64,000 nt of DNA from positions 36,251,469-36,315,468 of the forward strand of contig BTRK01000005.1 of the NCBI GenBank assembly GCA_036245805.1. Direction: 5' to 3'. Shown one piece after another: positions 31,044-42,845 of this stretch. The DNA is from Pristionchus mayeri (lineage: Eukaryota > Nematoda > Chromadorea > Rhabditida > Neodiplogasteridae). Position 1 is the stretch's first letter. Each line of letters begins with the position of its first letter. The notes beneath the pieces were generated by a model, which was not told the DNA's origin, did not search any database, and saw nothing but the letters and a program-made list of their open reading frames with translations. The translations under genes were made by a program, and so were the position numbers.

Positions 31044-31883
31044 TCTGAAAGAGATTCGTTGTCAAAACAGAAGGGAACACTAATATTGGAGTTGCTGGTC
31101 AGACCGAAACTTTTTGCATTAGATTTGAATGATTTGAAAGATCTAAAAATATACATTGAAATAGCGGCAAGGTCTCGAACCTTTTCCCTCCTTATACTGC
31201 GACACAAAAAGGAAACAACGAATTGATTTATCTCTCTTCTCATAACACGGATAACAACAGAAACGCAGTCTTCTGATAAGGGGGTTGGATTAGGGTATTA
31301 AATTCGTTTGGATATGAAAACAGATAGGAAAAATGGATGGACAGGAGAATTCCGTATTAAGAAGTGTGAAGCTCCAAGATTCTATCACAAATTGAAGCCT
31401 TCAAATCAGCAGAGAAATCGGCGTACTCAGGAGACGACTGAAATGTTCGATACTGTATCAAATTATAATGCACAGAGTAGAGATGGCCGAACGAATACAT
31501 ATTACCCATTTCAACGCGACAAATGGAAAATCCAAACTACTGGAGAACTTTTGGATAATCCATATCTCCTCAGTGCATATCATGGGGATAGGGGCTGTTT
31601 GAATAGTCCATTTTATAACGCATCATACAACCCGCCGCGAGTAAAGAAAGAAAATGAAATTGTAAGGTGAAAACGATAACTCAAGCGTCAGTTTTGGCAA
31701 AATAGAACATAATTGTTTATTATATTCTCGCCGAACAGACCTTAATCTTCACAGCCAGACCGCCCACACTGATGAATGCGTTAAGGCAATGCTCCTGCAA
31801 ATATAGTTCAGATTCTAATGTTCATTCTCTCGCGTTTATTATTCATACTCTGATTTATAAAATATAATAATTAAACATATATG

Positions 31884-33195
31884 TTATCAGAGGTCTTCTG
31901 AGAGAATGTAGGTAATAGAGAACTTGATTTACAAAAAATTCAAACTGCATTAATCGGGTACCCATTAACAGTATTGATGCATATAAGGATAAGGAACTTT
32001 TGTTTTACGTTGTGGAGCCGTAAATTACGAACAACCTAAAATCCGGCTCTCGAAATATCAAAAGTTAGACTGGTCATAATTTCTTTCATTTTTGAGATAA
32101 AAAGTCGATCAAAAAACAGAAAGAATCGTCTTCAAGAGCTTAATAACTTTTATGTTGGAAGCAACACGATTTGAATAAAACGAAATATAGATAATGCTCG
32201 AAAAGTGATTTTTGATAACTTTTTTTCGCTGTTTTTTGTGAGTCTCCGAAAAAAACGTCCCATGCGTCTCTACGGATTCGTAATCTACGTACTTTTTTAC
32301 CCCGGGAAAACATATTTCCATTACAAAAACCAATTGACAACACAGATTTGTATGCGTCAAAACATGAGATTCCATGGATAAACACTCAAATATTAGCGTC
32401 CGGAATTTATGTAGATACCGTTTCCAGCCTCCAATCGCCTTCATATTTTGCACGGAAGTCATTATGGATCATATAAACGTGTTTATATGCCAAAACTTCC
32501 AAAATTGAAAAATTTTAAAATTTCGATTTTTCGACCATTTTGACCGAAAAAATCGAAATTTAATTTTTTTTAATTTTGGAATTTTTGGCATACAAACACG
32601 TTTCTATGATACATAATGACTTCCATGCAAAATTTGAAGGTGATAGGAGGCTGGAAACGACATCTACATTCATTACGGACGCGACTAATTTTGCTTTTAT
32701 CCATGGAATCTCATGTTTTGACGCATACAAATCTGTGTTGTCAATTGGTTTTTGTAATGGAAATATGGTTTCCCGGGGTAAAAAAGTACGTAGATTACGA
32801 ATCCGTAGAGATCTCATCGACGCATGAGACGTTTTTTTCGGAGACTAACAAAAAACAGCGAAAAAAGTTATCAAAATCACTTTTTGAACATTATCTATAT
32901 TTCATTTTATTCAAATCGTGTTGCTTCCAACATAAAAGTTATTAAGCTCTTGAAGACGATTCTTTCTTTTTTTTGATCGACTTTTTATCTCAAAAATGAA
33001 AGAAATTATGACCTGTCAAACTTTTGATATTTCGAGAGCCGGATTTTAGGTTGTTCGCAATTTACGGCTCCACAACGTAAAACAAAAGTTCCTTATCCTT
33101 ATATGCATCAATACTGTTAATGGGTACCCGATTAAAGCAGTGTGAATTTTTTGTAAATCACCTCCTGCGATCTCTCAGAATACCTCTGTTATAGG
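31884..33195. mobile_element. 1.3-kb near-perfect foldback element in gene F intron
   Basis: Bases from ATGTTATCAGAGGTCTTCTG (31884) recur inverted up to about 33195. Landmarks on both sides: TAATCGGGTACCCATTAACA and TGTTAATGGGTACCCGATTA, ATCCGGCTCTCGAAATATCA and its complement, and GATTCGTAATCTACGTACTT and its complement. The centre is near 32540 in a short AT-rich hinge. Identity is roughly 90 percent or more by eye. No transposase. Confidence 0.92.
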
Positions 33196-34950
33196 GAAAT
33201 TAAGTGTTCTTCAAATTGGAAAAAAACCTTGAGGGAAGAGAGTCTGTATTGATCGGCCAGGAGCAGTTTCTTCGCCTCTCCGATTTCATTAGAGAGAATG
33301 AGATGCTTCTCTGACTCCTTTAGAAGGTCCTAAAATGCCATTTGCTCTTCATTCTTAACCACTTGAGTTGTACATGATTCCATATATCTCACTCTTCCTT
33401 TCCTATATGAACCAACAAAAAAGAAATATATTTAACACTAACGGCCATCTGGAATCTGTCGGCAAGTTTGAGAACCTGCTGAACATTGCGATCTGAATGA
33501 AATATTAAACATTTCGAAATAATACATAAATTGCAGCTTCCGCCCTATTATATTATAATCAAGACTGAGATGAAGGGGGGGGGGAGGACTCACGAAACAA
33601 ATGAGGCCAAAATATATCTTTAAAAAATCACCAGTGAGCTCAGAAGTCCGAAAGTAGACCAAATGCAGAAGGTCGAGGAATTCCTGTGCGGTTGAAGTCA
33701 ATTAACAAAAGGAAAATTATGAACCTCGTAAACAATATCCTTAATCTCAATTCCCTCCTTGTCCTTCTCAGCGAAATCTCCGAAGAAGAGAATCTTGAAG
33801 ACGGGGAATGGACAGCGAGGTACTGAAAATAAACTTTACTGATACTAGCATTATAACAAGTATTTTAGGAACACGAAACATACCAGAAACCATCAAAGGC
33901 AAAGGTTAAACATTTCGATGCTAACTCTTCAAAGGTGTGTAAGATTTACATATAAGACATGATGGTTACCTCCTTCGACACATGAAGTTTATGCTCTCCA
34001 ATCTTGAGAATGACATTACTCATGTCGTTCGGTGCAGCGAAAATATTATTTCCTCTTAAATACAAAAATAATTCTACATTTCTGCTATTTATACTCTCAA
34101 CCACGAATAAATAGAAAATTTATTTGTTCAATATTCCTAAAAAAATCGACTAAATTAAGCACATTACCTCTCCGAGCTGATAATATTGATATGGAATTCG
34201 ACTGTGGCCTTGCCACGATTGCGGTACTGAAGAAAGAGGATTTTGTAAACTAGCAGTACTGACTTCAGTTTCTCATCTTCTCGCAGTGCAACTTTTGTAT
34301 AATTTCCGAGATATTTCTCGATTTTCATTCACAAAAACAATTAAAACTATATGAATAATCGAACATAAGAATACTTCTACAAACTAATTACCAGATGATG
34401 CAACAAGAAAGGCCATGCAATGGTTCGTAGGAACTTCTGGGTAGAGTTCTCATTATTGAACTCGAACGCATTCTGAAGCATTAAAATTCATAATTATTGA
34501 ACACATAATCTTGTTCAACAATTGAGGATGTTCGTTTAATCAAAATTCAATAAAAATACATGTCACAAATATTGCTTTCAGAAATCGTAAAGGTATAAAT
34601 ATTGAAAGATTGAACGACATAACCACCTTCTCGCTGTAGTATGTGCCATCCACTCTGAGAACGCGAAGTTCCGCATTTATGTTACACTTCCAGATTCCGT
34701 TGTGATTCGCTTCACATCTCAGAATGAAATCTGTCCAATGTGCGATGTCATGTTCAGCTGAGGCACTCCTTTAAATACAAAACATATTCATATGGAGCTA
34801 CTTGAACGGTATTTCTGTGTCATGTTAGCAACTGCTTCGCCGTATTATTGATTACAAGACATAGTCTCTTTCCATGGAAGGGACAGCCAAATCCGGCCTG
34901 CCACCCGGAGACAGTTGGAAGGCATAAAAAATTCCGAATACTCACGAAGA

Positions 34951-36370
34951 TACAGTGGAGAACATAAGTGTAACACCAAAATTCAAATGATCATAACTTC
35001 TTTCAAAATTGAGATAAAGACTTACGGATTGGAGCATTCGAGAGGTATACTCCAGGATATTATCGACATTCAGATGATGTGTTGAAACCTGTATATCGCG
35101 GGTTATAACATTTATTTTCCCGGAGATCTTTCGATTTGATTTTTTTAAACCTCAGCCGAACTGCGTTATGAAGTCAAATTATTTTTGATGAGAGTACCTC
35201 CCGCGATGATGCAAATACACTATCCAGCGTGTTTGGTGCTTTTCGATGAGAGTCGGTACATCGATTTTAATTTAGTTTTTTGACTATATCTTCGGAGCTA
35301 AAGGGTTAAAATTTCACAGGTACAATACTGTCGTGATGGAGCAACAACTTGCCAAGTTTTATAGCAAACGGACTGAAAATTGCAAAAATCGAAAAATTTT
35401 GTTCACCTATTTTCAGCCACATGAAACCGCGAAAATTCTGATTTCTTGTCACTTTATGCAGAAACTATGAGAGAACTACTGTGCGAAATTGCGAGATTAG
35501 GCGATTCTTTATACCCATTTTGCATGTGAAAACTCGGCTTGGGTCAGAGTGGAAAGGCTGTTCAGAATTAGTCGGACTCAAAAATCGCATTATCTGAACA
35601 CGACCATTTCAAGTCAAACGATCCCAATTCAATGATAAATGTGTATAACTTGGTCTAAATATGCTACCGTGTTGGTTTAGTGAAAATCTGCCAATGCTCT
35701 ATTTTTACTCAAACCTCATAAAATTGTTCCTTCCCGGCCGACCCTCCCCGAGTATTCAATGCAAAATGGGTATAAAGAATCTCCTAATCTTGCAATTTCT
35801 CAAAGTAGTTCTCTAAGAGTTTCTGCATAAAGTGACAATAAATCAGAATTTTCGCAACACCCGATTCGGTGGTTTCATGTGGCTGAAAATTGGTGAACAA
35901 AATATTTCGATTTTTGCAATTTTCAGTCCGTTCGCTATAAAACTTGACAAGTTGTTGCTCCATCACGACAGTATTGTACCTGTGAAATTTTAACCCTTTA
36001 GCTCAACTTGTTCCGAAGATATAGCCAAAAAACTAAATTTATGAGGTTTCGGAAAATCGACATACCGACTCTCATCGAAAAACACACTACACGCTGGATA
36101 GTGGATTCGTATCATCGCGGGAGGTACTCTCACCGAAAAGAATTTGACTTTATAGCGCAGTTCGGCTGAAGTTTTAAAAAATCAAATCGAAAGATCTCCG
36201 GGAAAATAAAGTTTGTAACCCGCGATATACAGGTTTAAACACATCATCCGTATGATGATAATATCCTGGGGTATATCTCTCGAATGCTCCAAACCGTAAG
36301 TCTTTATCCCAATTTTGAAAGAAGTTATGATCATTAGAATTTTGGTGCTAAACTTTTGTCCGCTACTGTA
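34951..36370. mobile_element. 1.4-kb foldback with TACAGT termini in gene F intron 1
   Basis: Termini TACAGTGGAGAACATAAGTG and, inverted, TACAGTAGCGGACAAAAGTT, a Tc1/mariner-like end with TA. The two arms meet near 35660 and cover almost the whole unit. Landmarks: ACTTCTTTCAAAATTGAGAT and its complement, CATCACGACAGTATTGTACC and its complement. No coding frame is credible. Confidence 0.92.
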
Positions 36371-36513
36371 ATAGTTCTAAAAAATATAGTCAACACTACT
36401 AACCATGTGAATCCTCTTTCGTTAAACACTTCCGATTCTGCTTTTCCCGCAATGAATTTCACAGTAGCGTTATCGATTTCCCAACGAAGAATGAAATTGG
36501 AATTATTGACCAT

Positions 36514-36780
36514 TCTGAAACTTCTTATTGTACTTGATGGATAATCTCATCAAGCGAATCATCGAATAGGATATTGGAATACCAGCAAGGTCACGAACCT
36601 TTTATTTCCAAACACAATCGAGCAGAACAAAAACAACGAATTTATTTATCCCACTTCTGATAACATAGACATGGAAATAAGCAAGAGTCAACAAAAGGCT
36701 ACTCTTAAAAAATAAGTTTTGTATTAGGGTTATGATGGTAAACAGAACAGATGGAATCGGATAAGCAGGCTATATCCATA
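36514..36780 (-). promoter_or_regulatory. Upstream region of gene F
   Basis: About 36620-36690 carries AACAAAAACAACGAATTTATTTATC and CTTCTGATAACATAGACATG, similar to sequence upstream of genes B, E and G. Probable shared 5' region; exact start site not visible. Confidence 0.4.
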
Positions 36781-39110
36781 TCAAGGATTGTAGAGTTCCA
36801 TAATTCGATCGCTGATCGAGGCTTTCATATCAGCAGAATAGATAGCATACTCGGGAGTCGACTGGAACGAATTATACTGAAGAACTAAAATTCAAAATTT
36901 GAGAAATATGAATACAAGCTAGTACAATAAACGTCTTTTTTTCCAAACTCTTTCGCCCAGTTGGACCGATTTGGGAGCGTTTAACATTGCATTGGGAGAG
37001 TCAAAACACAACTGTAACTCACCTTAAGCTTTGCAGCCAGACCACCCATGCTGCTGAACGAGCTGAGGCAGTGATCCTGAAAATAAGTACATTTGCAAAA
37101 CTCCTTTTTAAATCCTTCCCATCACGAATACGAGTTGGCACAACGGATATATGTTGATTATACAGACTGGAACCAACAAATAATATTTTACAAAAGTGCT
37201 GTAGTAAGTACCTTGAGGGAAGTAAGTCTGTATTGATCGGCAAGGAGGAGTTTTTTCGACTCTTCGATTCCCGTCGACTGAATGAGGCGCTTCTCTCCCT
37301 CCTCCACCAGATTCTGGAATGGATATTGACTTCTGACATATGCGGAATATCGAGATGATTACAGTCTTTTACTTGAACAAAAAAGCCAAGAGACTGGTGT
37401 AATTCGATCATTTATAGAAGGGAAAGAAAAGAAATCCTGCGAGGTCAAAAGAACAGCGAAGAGAAATGAGGAAAGCAGTGTTATCTTCCCTACTCACGCT
37501 CCTTTTTCTATTCATTTAGCTTAAAATAAATAAATAACGGAGCTTACAGTCATCTGGAATCTATCGGCGAGCTTCAGTATGTGAGGCACTGTACGATCTG
37601 GAAAATGGAAATAATTTTTTTATTCTTTGTATTTCGTAATCATAATAATATATATGTAACAAAAATTACCGGTGAGCTGCATTGCGCGAAAATAGACCAA
37701 TTTCAGAAAATCAAGGAAAACTCCTTAACAACTGAAAACTCCTTAACAACTGCATTTTTTCCATGAAAACAATAAATTATAAACCTCGTAGACAATGTCT
37801 TTGATCTCAATTTCCTCCTTGTCCTTCTCAGCGAAATCACCGAAGAAGAGAGTCTTGAAGACAGGAGAATGGACGGAGAGATACTTCAAATACACAACTT
37901 TAACACTGAAATTTCGGGTGATTCAAAAAGGATCACCATATAAAATTGTATGGTATCATATTACATTGATAGCACTGATCACTGAGTGTAACAAAGGAAC
38001 CTATGAAATCACCTCTTTGCACACATGGAGTTTCTCCTTTCCAATCATCAGAATGACATTGCTCATATCGTTCGGTGCAGCGAAAATACCCGGATCAGCG
38101 ATCGAAGTTCCTCTTTAACGAAATATTTTTAATGCTCCCTCAATTTCAGGGCCATTTCGCTTCTTACAACACCTATGATTGACCTAAAGGGTCATTTTGA
38201 CACATATTTAATATATTTCGATATGAAGGTAGGAGAAGCGCACAGTGGAACAAAAATGCGGAGAAAACAAAAAAAAGAATACCCCGCGGAACTGATAATG
38301 TCGATGTGGAATTCAAGTGTGGTCGTGTCATGAATGCAGAGCTGAAGAAAGATGATTTTGTGGCCTAGAAATAGTGACATAATGACATCACCCTCTTACC
38401 TACCCTTCAAACTATTTGCAGAAACTCATAGAGCAGATAGGACTTATACAATATTTTCTACCTTTTTACTCAAGTTGTGTATCACGATCAATATCTAAAA
38501 CAAGATGAAGAAGTAAATGTAAACGATTCAGAATTACATTTGTATTAGTCACGAAATACCATCCAATACTGTTATCTAGCTTCCAAATGGCGCTTTCTTG
38601 ATTGAGGTCGAATAGATTCTGAAAAATCGAGGAATATCGTCCAAAAAACAAGGTTTAAAAACATTTCACCCTACTGTTCTTAATTTCTCTAACCGTGCGC
38701 TTGTTGAGTTATGCAGAAGCAAATCAAATATTCACCTCGCGAATCCAGGTCGTGCCATTAACTTTAACAAAACGCAATTCCACATTCCCGTTACACTTCC
38801 AGGGTCCATTGTGATCGACTCCACATTGCAGCGAGAAATTTGCGTTACCATAGTCATTATGCTCAGCACTAGCAGTCCTGCAAATCGCTATAACATATCA
38901 AATGCTATTTTCGTATCTAAAAGCAGTTGTAGGTCGTGAAAAGTGCAAAATTATATTTCGAAATAACAAAAGTTCAAATAACTAAAAACATTTTACTGAC
39001 CATTTGAATCCACCCTCGTTGAACTCTTCCGATGCCGCCTTTCCTGCTGCGTGTGCCGCGGTGGCATTACTGATCACCCATCGAAGCACGCACTTGGAAT
39101 TATCAGTCAT
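36781..39110 (-). pseudogene. MATH-BTB gene G, compact copy with one frame error
   Basis: ATG at 39110. All 11 exons are present with ordinary short introns: about 39000-39110 (MTDNSKCVLRWVISNATAA), 38737-38878 (CGVDHNGPWKC), 38537-38620, 38285-38352 (TTLEFHIDIISSAG), 38019-38115 (SNVILMIGKEKLHVCKE), 37790-37885 (SVHSPVFKTLFFGDFAEKD), about 37670-37725, 37550-37598 (PHILKLADRFQM), 37213-37314 (KKLLLADQYRLTSLK), 37023-37077 and 36781-36861 (TPEYAIYSADMKASISDRIM, stop at 36781). Near 37715 the exon after the BTB core has one extra T relative to paralogues, and beside it an 18-bp duplication (CCTTAACAACTGAAAACT) at the acceptor; no splice choice I tried keeps the frame. Confidence 0.82.
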
Positions 39111-39337
39111 TCTGAAATCTAGGAAAGTTATGCTTGCCAATTCAACCTCATTCTCATTGTAAAATAACATCATACGGAACTTAAACCGTTCTTCTGAGAA
39201 AATAGACACATACACACGAAAGAATTCGTTTATCTCACTCCTAACATTAAGCATGGAAGAAAAGTACATTATACGAGAGAAAGAGTATATTATTAAGAAA
39301 ACAATGGTAGTTTTTATCGTTAATTGGGAGAGTAAAG
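39111..39337. other. Short intergenic gap upstream of gene G
   Basis: Contains GAAAGAATTCGTTTATCTCA near 39220, similar to the gene B, E and F upstream regions. No other feature seen. Confidence 0.35.
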
Positions 39338-39632
39338 TTAGCCTCTGATGATTATATCACAGATTGCAGCCTTCATTTCTCCAGAGAATTCGTCGTACTC
39401 GGTTGATGACTGGAGTGAATCATTTATGAAAACATTTGTTCCACTGTAATAATCATAAGAAAGGCTACAAACCTTGAGCTTCTCAATCAGACGAACATCA
39501 CTTTCGAATGCTTTGTGGCAGTGATCCTTAACATCAATATAAGCCTAGAAGGACCGCAGACTATTGTCAGAATTTTCGCATTTCAACCGATTGCACATTT
39601 TCGTCATGAAATTTATTGGATGGTACAAGTAC

Positions 39633-42576
39633 TAGGGTTGCCGGTACGAATACGAATAGTCGGTATTCGCACCCTCTTCCCTTCCTCTCGCCCATCTTTC
39701 TCTCTCTATTCGCCCGAGCGAGATCCTCTGCCAGGGGGCACGAATAGTTCGTTCTCAGCGAACTATTCGCTCCCTCTCTCCCCTACTCTCTGTTCACTGG
39801 GGAGGGAGCCCATCGCACTCTGATTTTTCTACCTTTGCTCTCATTCATCAACCCCCTCCCCCACTAGTATTCATATATCATAGTTGACAATATAAGAGGC
39901 GAATCGCGAGAGAATCGACCATTTGAGGGGGTTAGCGGCGGTAGGATTCATGTTTGTCCGATCCCGCTATAACTTTGAACCTAAGTACTTCAAATGATGC
40001 TCTTTCAAACTGCGGTGTCAGAATTTTTATATCGGTCGTCATCGTCGAGATTCAGAAGGCCAAAGTTGGTACCTTCACTTTTCGACAATCAAATCGCGCT
40101 CACTTAAATGATCACAATTCCCTTTAAAATAAAGATAGAAGGCCGTTCTTTTTTTTCCAACGAAAGCTACCATCATGCACTACAACGTTTATGTTGAGGT
40201 TATAATTCCCGGATCTCTCTCTGGTGCGGGGTGGTCGGGTGCACCAAAACTTTCGTATCTTTGGAAATCGGAAAAACTTTCTGAGTTATCATGCTTAAGT
40301 TGTAGAGCATACATCTGAGTCACTTCTCGCCAAAAATTAGGAAAATCGGGGTGGGGACAAAAAAAAGGCGCTCACTTTTGTGCGGCGACTTGAAAATGAA
40401 TTCCGGACAAGAGCATTTACACATCTTCAGTTGCTCTCATTTATGCTCAAAATCATCCAAAAACCTCCAAAACATCATTTAGATTTGTTTCCCCAACAGT
40501 TATACCACTTTCAATGGTCATAGACATCGGTATGACCTCAAATTTATAAATCGATATTTTGATCCATCTCAACTTTTGGGATGGGTTCAAATGCACTGAA
40601 TGGGTTTAAAATAATGTTAACACATCCCTCTCAACAGTTCAAAGAAAAAGGGCCTCTAAAAAGAGAATATTTCGCCTGAGAATTCCAACGATGTGCTCAA
40701 AACTGTTCCCGAGGTAAAACTTGGCGTAGAGACCTGGTTATAAATGTAGAGGACGATGAGCTGAACATTTCATCTGTTGAAAGTGAGTCTCTATCTTGTC
40801 ATTGAAGCGCGCTACAGAGCCTAGAATTTGGCATATGCGACGGTGGAGGCGCGCTCGAGAGCGGTAAAGGGAGGGGAGAGAGAGACGGGGGTCAGGCGAG
40901 AGCGCCAGACGGTTAGAGCACGCGATCTCGGGGATTCTAGCCCGGTTCTTCCCAACTTCTAGGCTCTGTAGCGCGCTTCAATGACAAGATAGAGACTCAC
41001 TTTCAACAGATGAAATGTGTAGCTCATCATACTCTACATTTCTAACCATAAGCCAGGTATCTCTGCCGATTTTTACCTCGGGAACAGTTTTGAGCACATC
41101 GTTGGAATTCTCAGGCGAAATATCCTCTTTTCATACGCCCTTTTTCTTTGAACTGTTGCGAGGGATGTATTAACATTATTTTAAACCCATTCAGTGCATT
41201 GGAACCCATCCCAAAAGTTGAGGTGGATCAAAATATCGAATTATAAATTTGAGGTCATACCGATGTCTATGACCATTGAAAGTGGTATAACTGTTGGGGA
41301 AACAAATCTAAATGATGTTTTGGAGGTTTTTGGATGATTTTGAGCCTAAATGAGAGCAACTGAAGATGTGTAAATGCTTTTGTCCGGAACTCATTTTCAA
41401 GTCGCCGCACAAAAGTGAGCGCCTTTTTTTGTCCCCATCCCAATTTTCCTAATTTTTGGCGAGAAGTGACTCACATGTATGCTCTACAACTTAAGCATGA
41501 TAACTCAGAAAGATTTTCCGATTTCCAAAGATACGAAAGTTTTGGTGCACCCGACCACCCCGCACCAGAGAGAGATCCGGGAATTATGACCTCAACATAA
41601 ACGTTGTAGTGCATGATGGTAGCTTTCGTTGGAAAAAAGAACGGCCTTCTATCTTTATTTTAAAGGGAATTATGATCATTTAAGTGAGCGCGATTTGATT
41701 GTCGAAAAGTGAAGGTACCAACTTTGGCCTTCTGAATCTCGACGATGACGACAGATATCAAAATTCTGACACCGCAGTTTTAAAGAGCATCATTCGAAGT
41801 ACTTAGAACCAAAGTTATAGCGGGATCGGTAAAACATGAATCCTACCGCCGCGGCGTGGTCGATTCTCTCGCGATTCGCCTCATAAGGGAGACATCACGA
41901 GAGAATGACCCATTTTAGGGGGTCAGCGGAGAAAAAAACGAAACGTCATCCTATCCTGATTGAAACGTGCTGTAAGGTATTTAAAAATTGTGTTCTTTCA
42001 AAGTCCGTTATCAGAATTTTGATAACTGCCGTCATCCTCGAGATTCAGAAGGCTAAGCTTGGGACGCGCGCTATTCACGGGTCAAATCGAACCACTAAAA
42101 TGATCATATCTCCGCTTAAAATTACGTCATTTTTGCCAAACACCACCCGCACTGGGAAGTACTCAGTGAGTGACCAACGCAGTTTGAAAGAGCATCATTT
42201 TAAATACCTTACACCACGTTTAAATCAGGATAGGATGCCGTTTGCTTTTACCTCCACGGATCCCCTCAAATGGGTGCTTCTCTCGTGATGTCTCTCTAAT
42301 ATAATCAACTGTGATATATAGTGGGGGAGGGGGTTGATGAATGAGAGCAAAGGTAGAAAAGTCAGAGTGCGACGGGCTCCCTCGCCAGTGAACAGAGAGT
42401 AGGGGAGAGAGAGAGCGAATAATTCGCTGAGAACGAACTATTCGTGCCCCCTGGAAGAGATCACGAATTATTCGTCGAGGGAGAGGAGGTTGAAATCTCG
42501 ATTGGAACACGAGCGAGAGAGGGAACGGGACTGCCCCAGAGGGGACGAATAGTACAAATTCATTCCTGCATCCCTA
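39633..42576. mobile_element. 2.9-kb nested foldback, hAT-like ends, in gene H
   Basis: Termini TAGGGTTGCCGGTACGAAT and, inverted, TAGGGATGCAGGAATGAAT. Flanks ACAAGTAC and ACAAGTAA agree in 7 of 8 bases, as expected for an 8-bp hAT-type target duplication. Arms pair from the ends to about 40830 and 40960 (CTCTGTAGCGCGCTTCAATG and its complement) around a 120-bp GC-rich spacer. A smaller palindrome (41888-42292, GACATCACGAGAGAATGACC to its complement) is nested in the right arm, which is therefore longer. No transposase frame. Confidence 0.9.
41888..42292. repeat. Nested small foldback inside the 2.9-kb element
   Basis: GAGACATCACGAGAGAATGA near 41888 and TTCTCTCGTGATGTCTCTCT near 42275 are inverted. 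The interior repeats landmarks of the host element (GCATCATTTTAAATACCTTA, ATTCAGAAGGCTAAG), so it may be a related element inserted into a relative. Confidence 0.75.
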
Positions 42577-42845
42577 ACAAGTAATTTATATATGCTAAAG
42601 TGGGGGAGCACATACTGGTAACAATGCAACAACTCCCATATTCCTACTCCTTCTGTCAAGCGAATGGTACTCCGTTGCCTAAATGTCCGTTGAGGAAATG
42701 TCCGACCCCCATTCTCATGTGCCCTGTCAATTTGGGAGTACCACTTCAGGGAAAAAGTTTGAGAATTATTTTAATTTCGACCATCCGTGACTTTTCCCGT
42801 TCTCTCGTGGATGGTCTCTTAAAATTAAAAAAAAATCAGAAATTA
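42577..42845. repeat. Diverged copy related to the 52831-53203 foldback
   Basis: GGGGGAGCACATACTGGTAAC and CAACAACTCCCATATTCC resemble the inner part of the element at 52831-53203 (GAGCGCATACAGGTTACAAC, AAAACAACTCCCATGTCG). No exon recognised. Confidence 0.4.

Larger units (their letters stand above)
31357..36513 (-). pseudogene. MATH-BTB gene F, nearly complete with one frame error
   Basis: ATG at 36513. Exons in coding order: about 36403-36513 (MVNNSNFILRWEIDNATV), about 34626-34769 (MATH core, CEANHNGIWKC), about 34392-34472, about 34167-34237 (ATVEFHINIISSER), about 33970-34055 (SNVILKIGEHKLHVSKE), about 33724-33824 (BTB core, FGDFAEKDKEG), about 33633-33684, about 33443-33492, about 33227-33328 (KKLLLADQYRLSSLK), about 31742-31795 (HCLNAF) and 31357-31437 (SPEYADFSADLKASICDRIL, stop at 31357). 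In the BTB core exon, near 33810, one base is missing relative to all paralogues, breaking the frame after LAVHS. Introns 1 and 9 hold complete foldback elements. A sequencing error instead of a real lesion cannot be excluded. Confidence 0.82.

Noticed and set aside
31308..31670. 120-codon plus-strand frame
   Set aside because: Antisense to the last exon and intron of BATH gene F; no family features.
32109..32945. Matching frames on opposite strands (SMESHVLTHTNLCCQLV)
   Set aside because: They mirror each other because the region is a palindrome; not independent evidence of coding.
39515..42510. Several frames of about 60-130 codons in the giant foldback
   Set aside because: They occur in both arms in different phases and carry no transposase motif.
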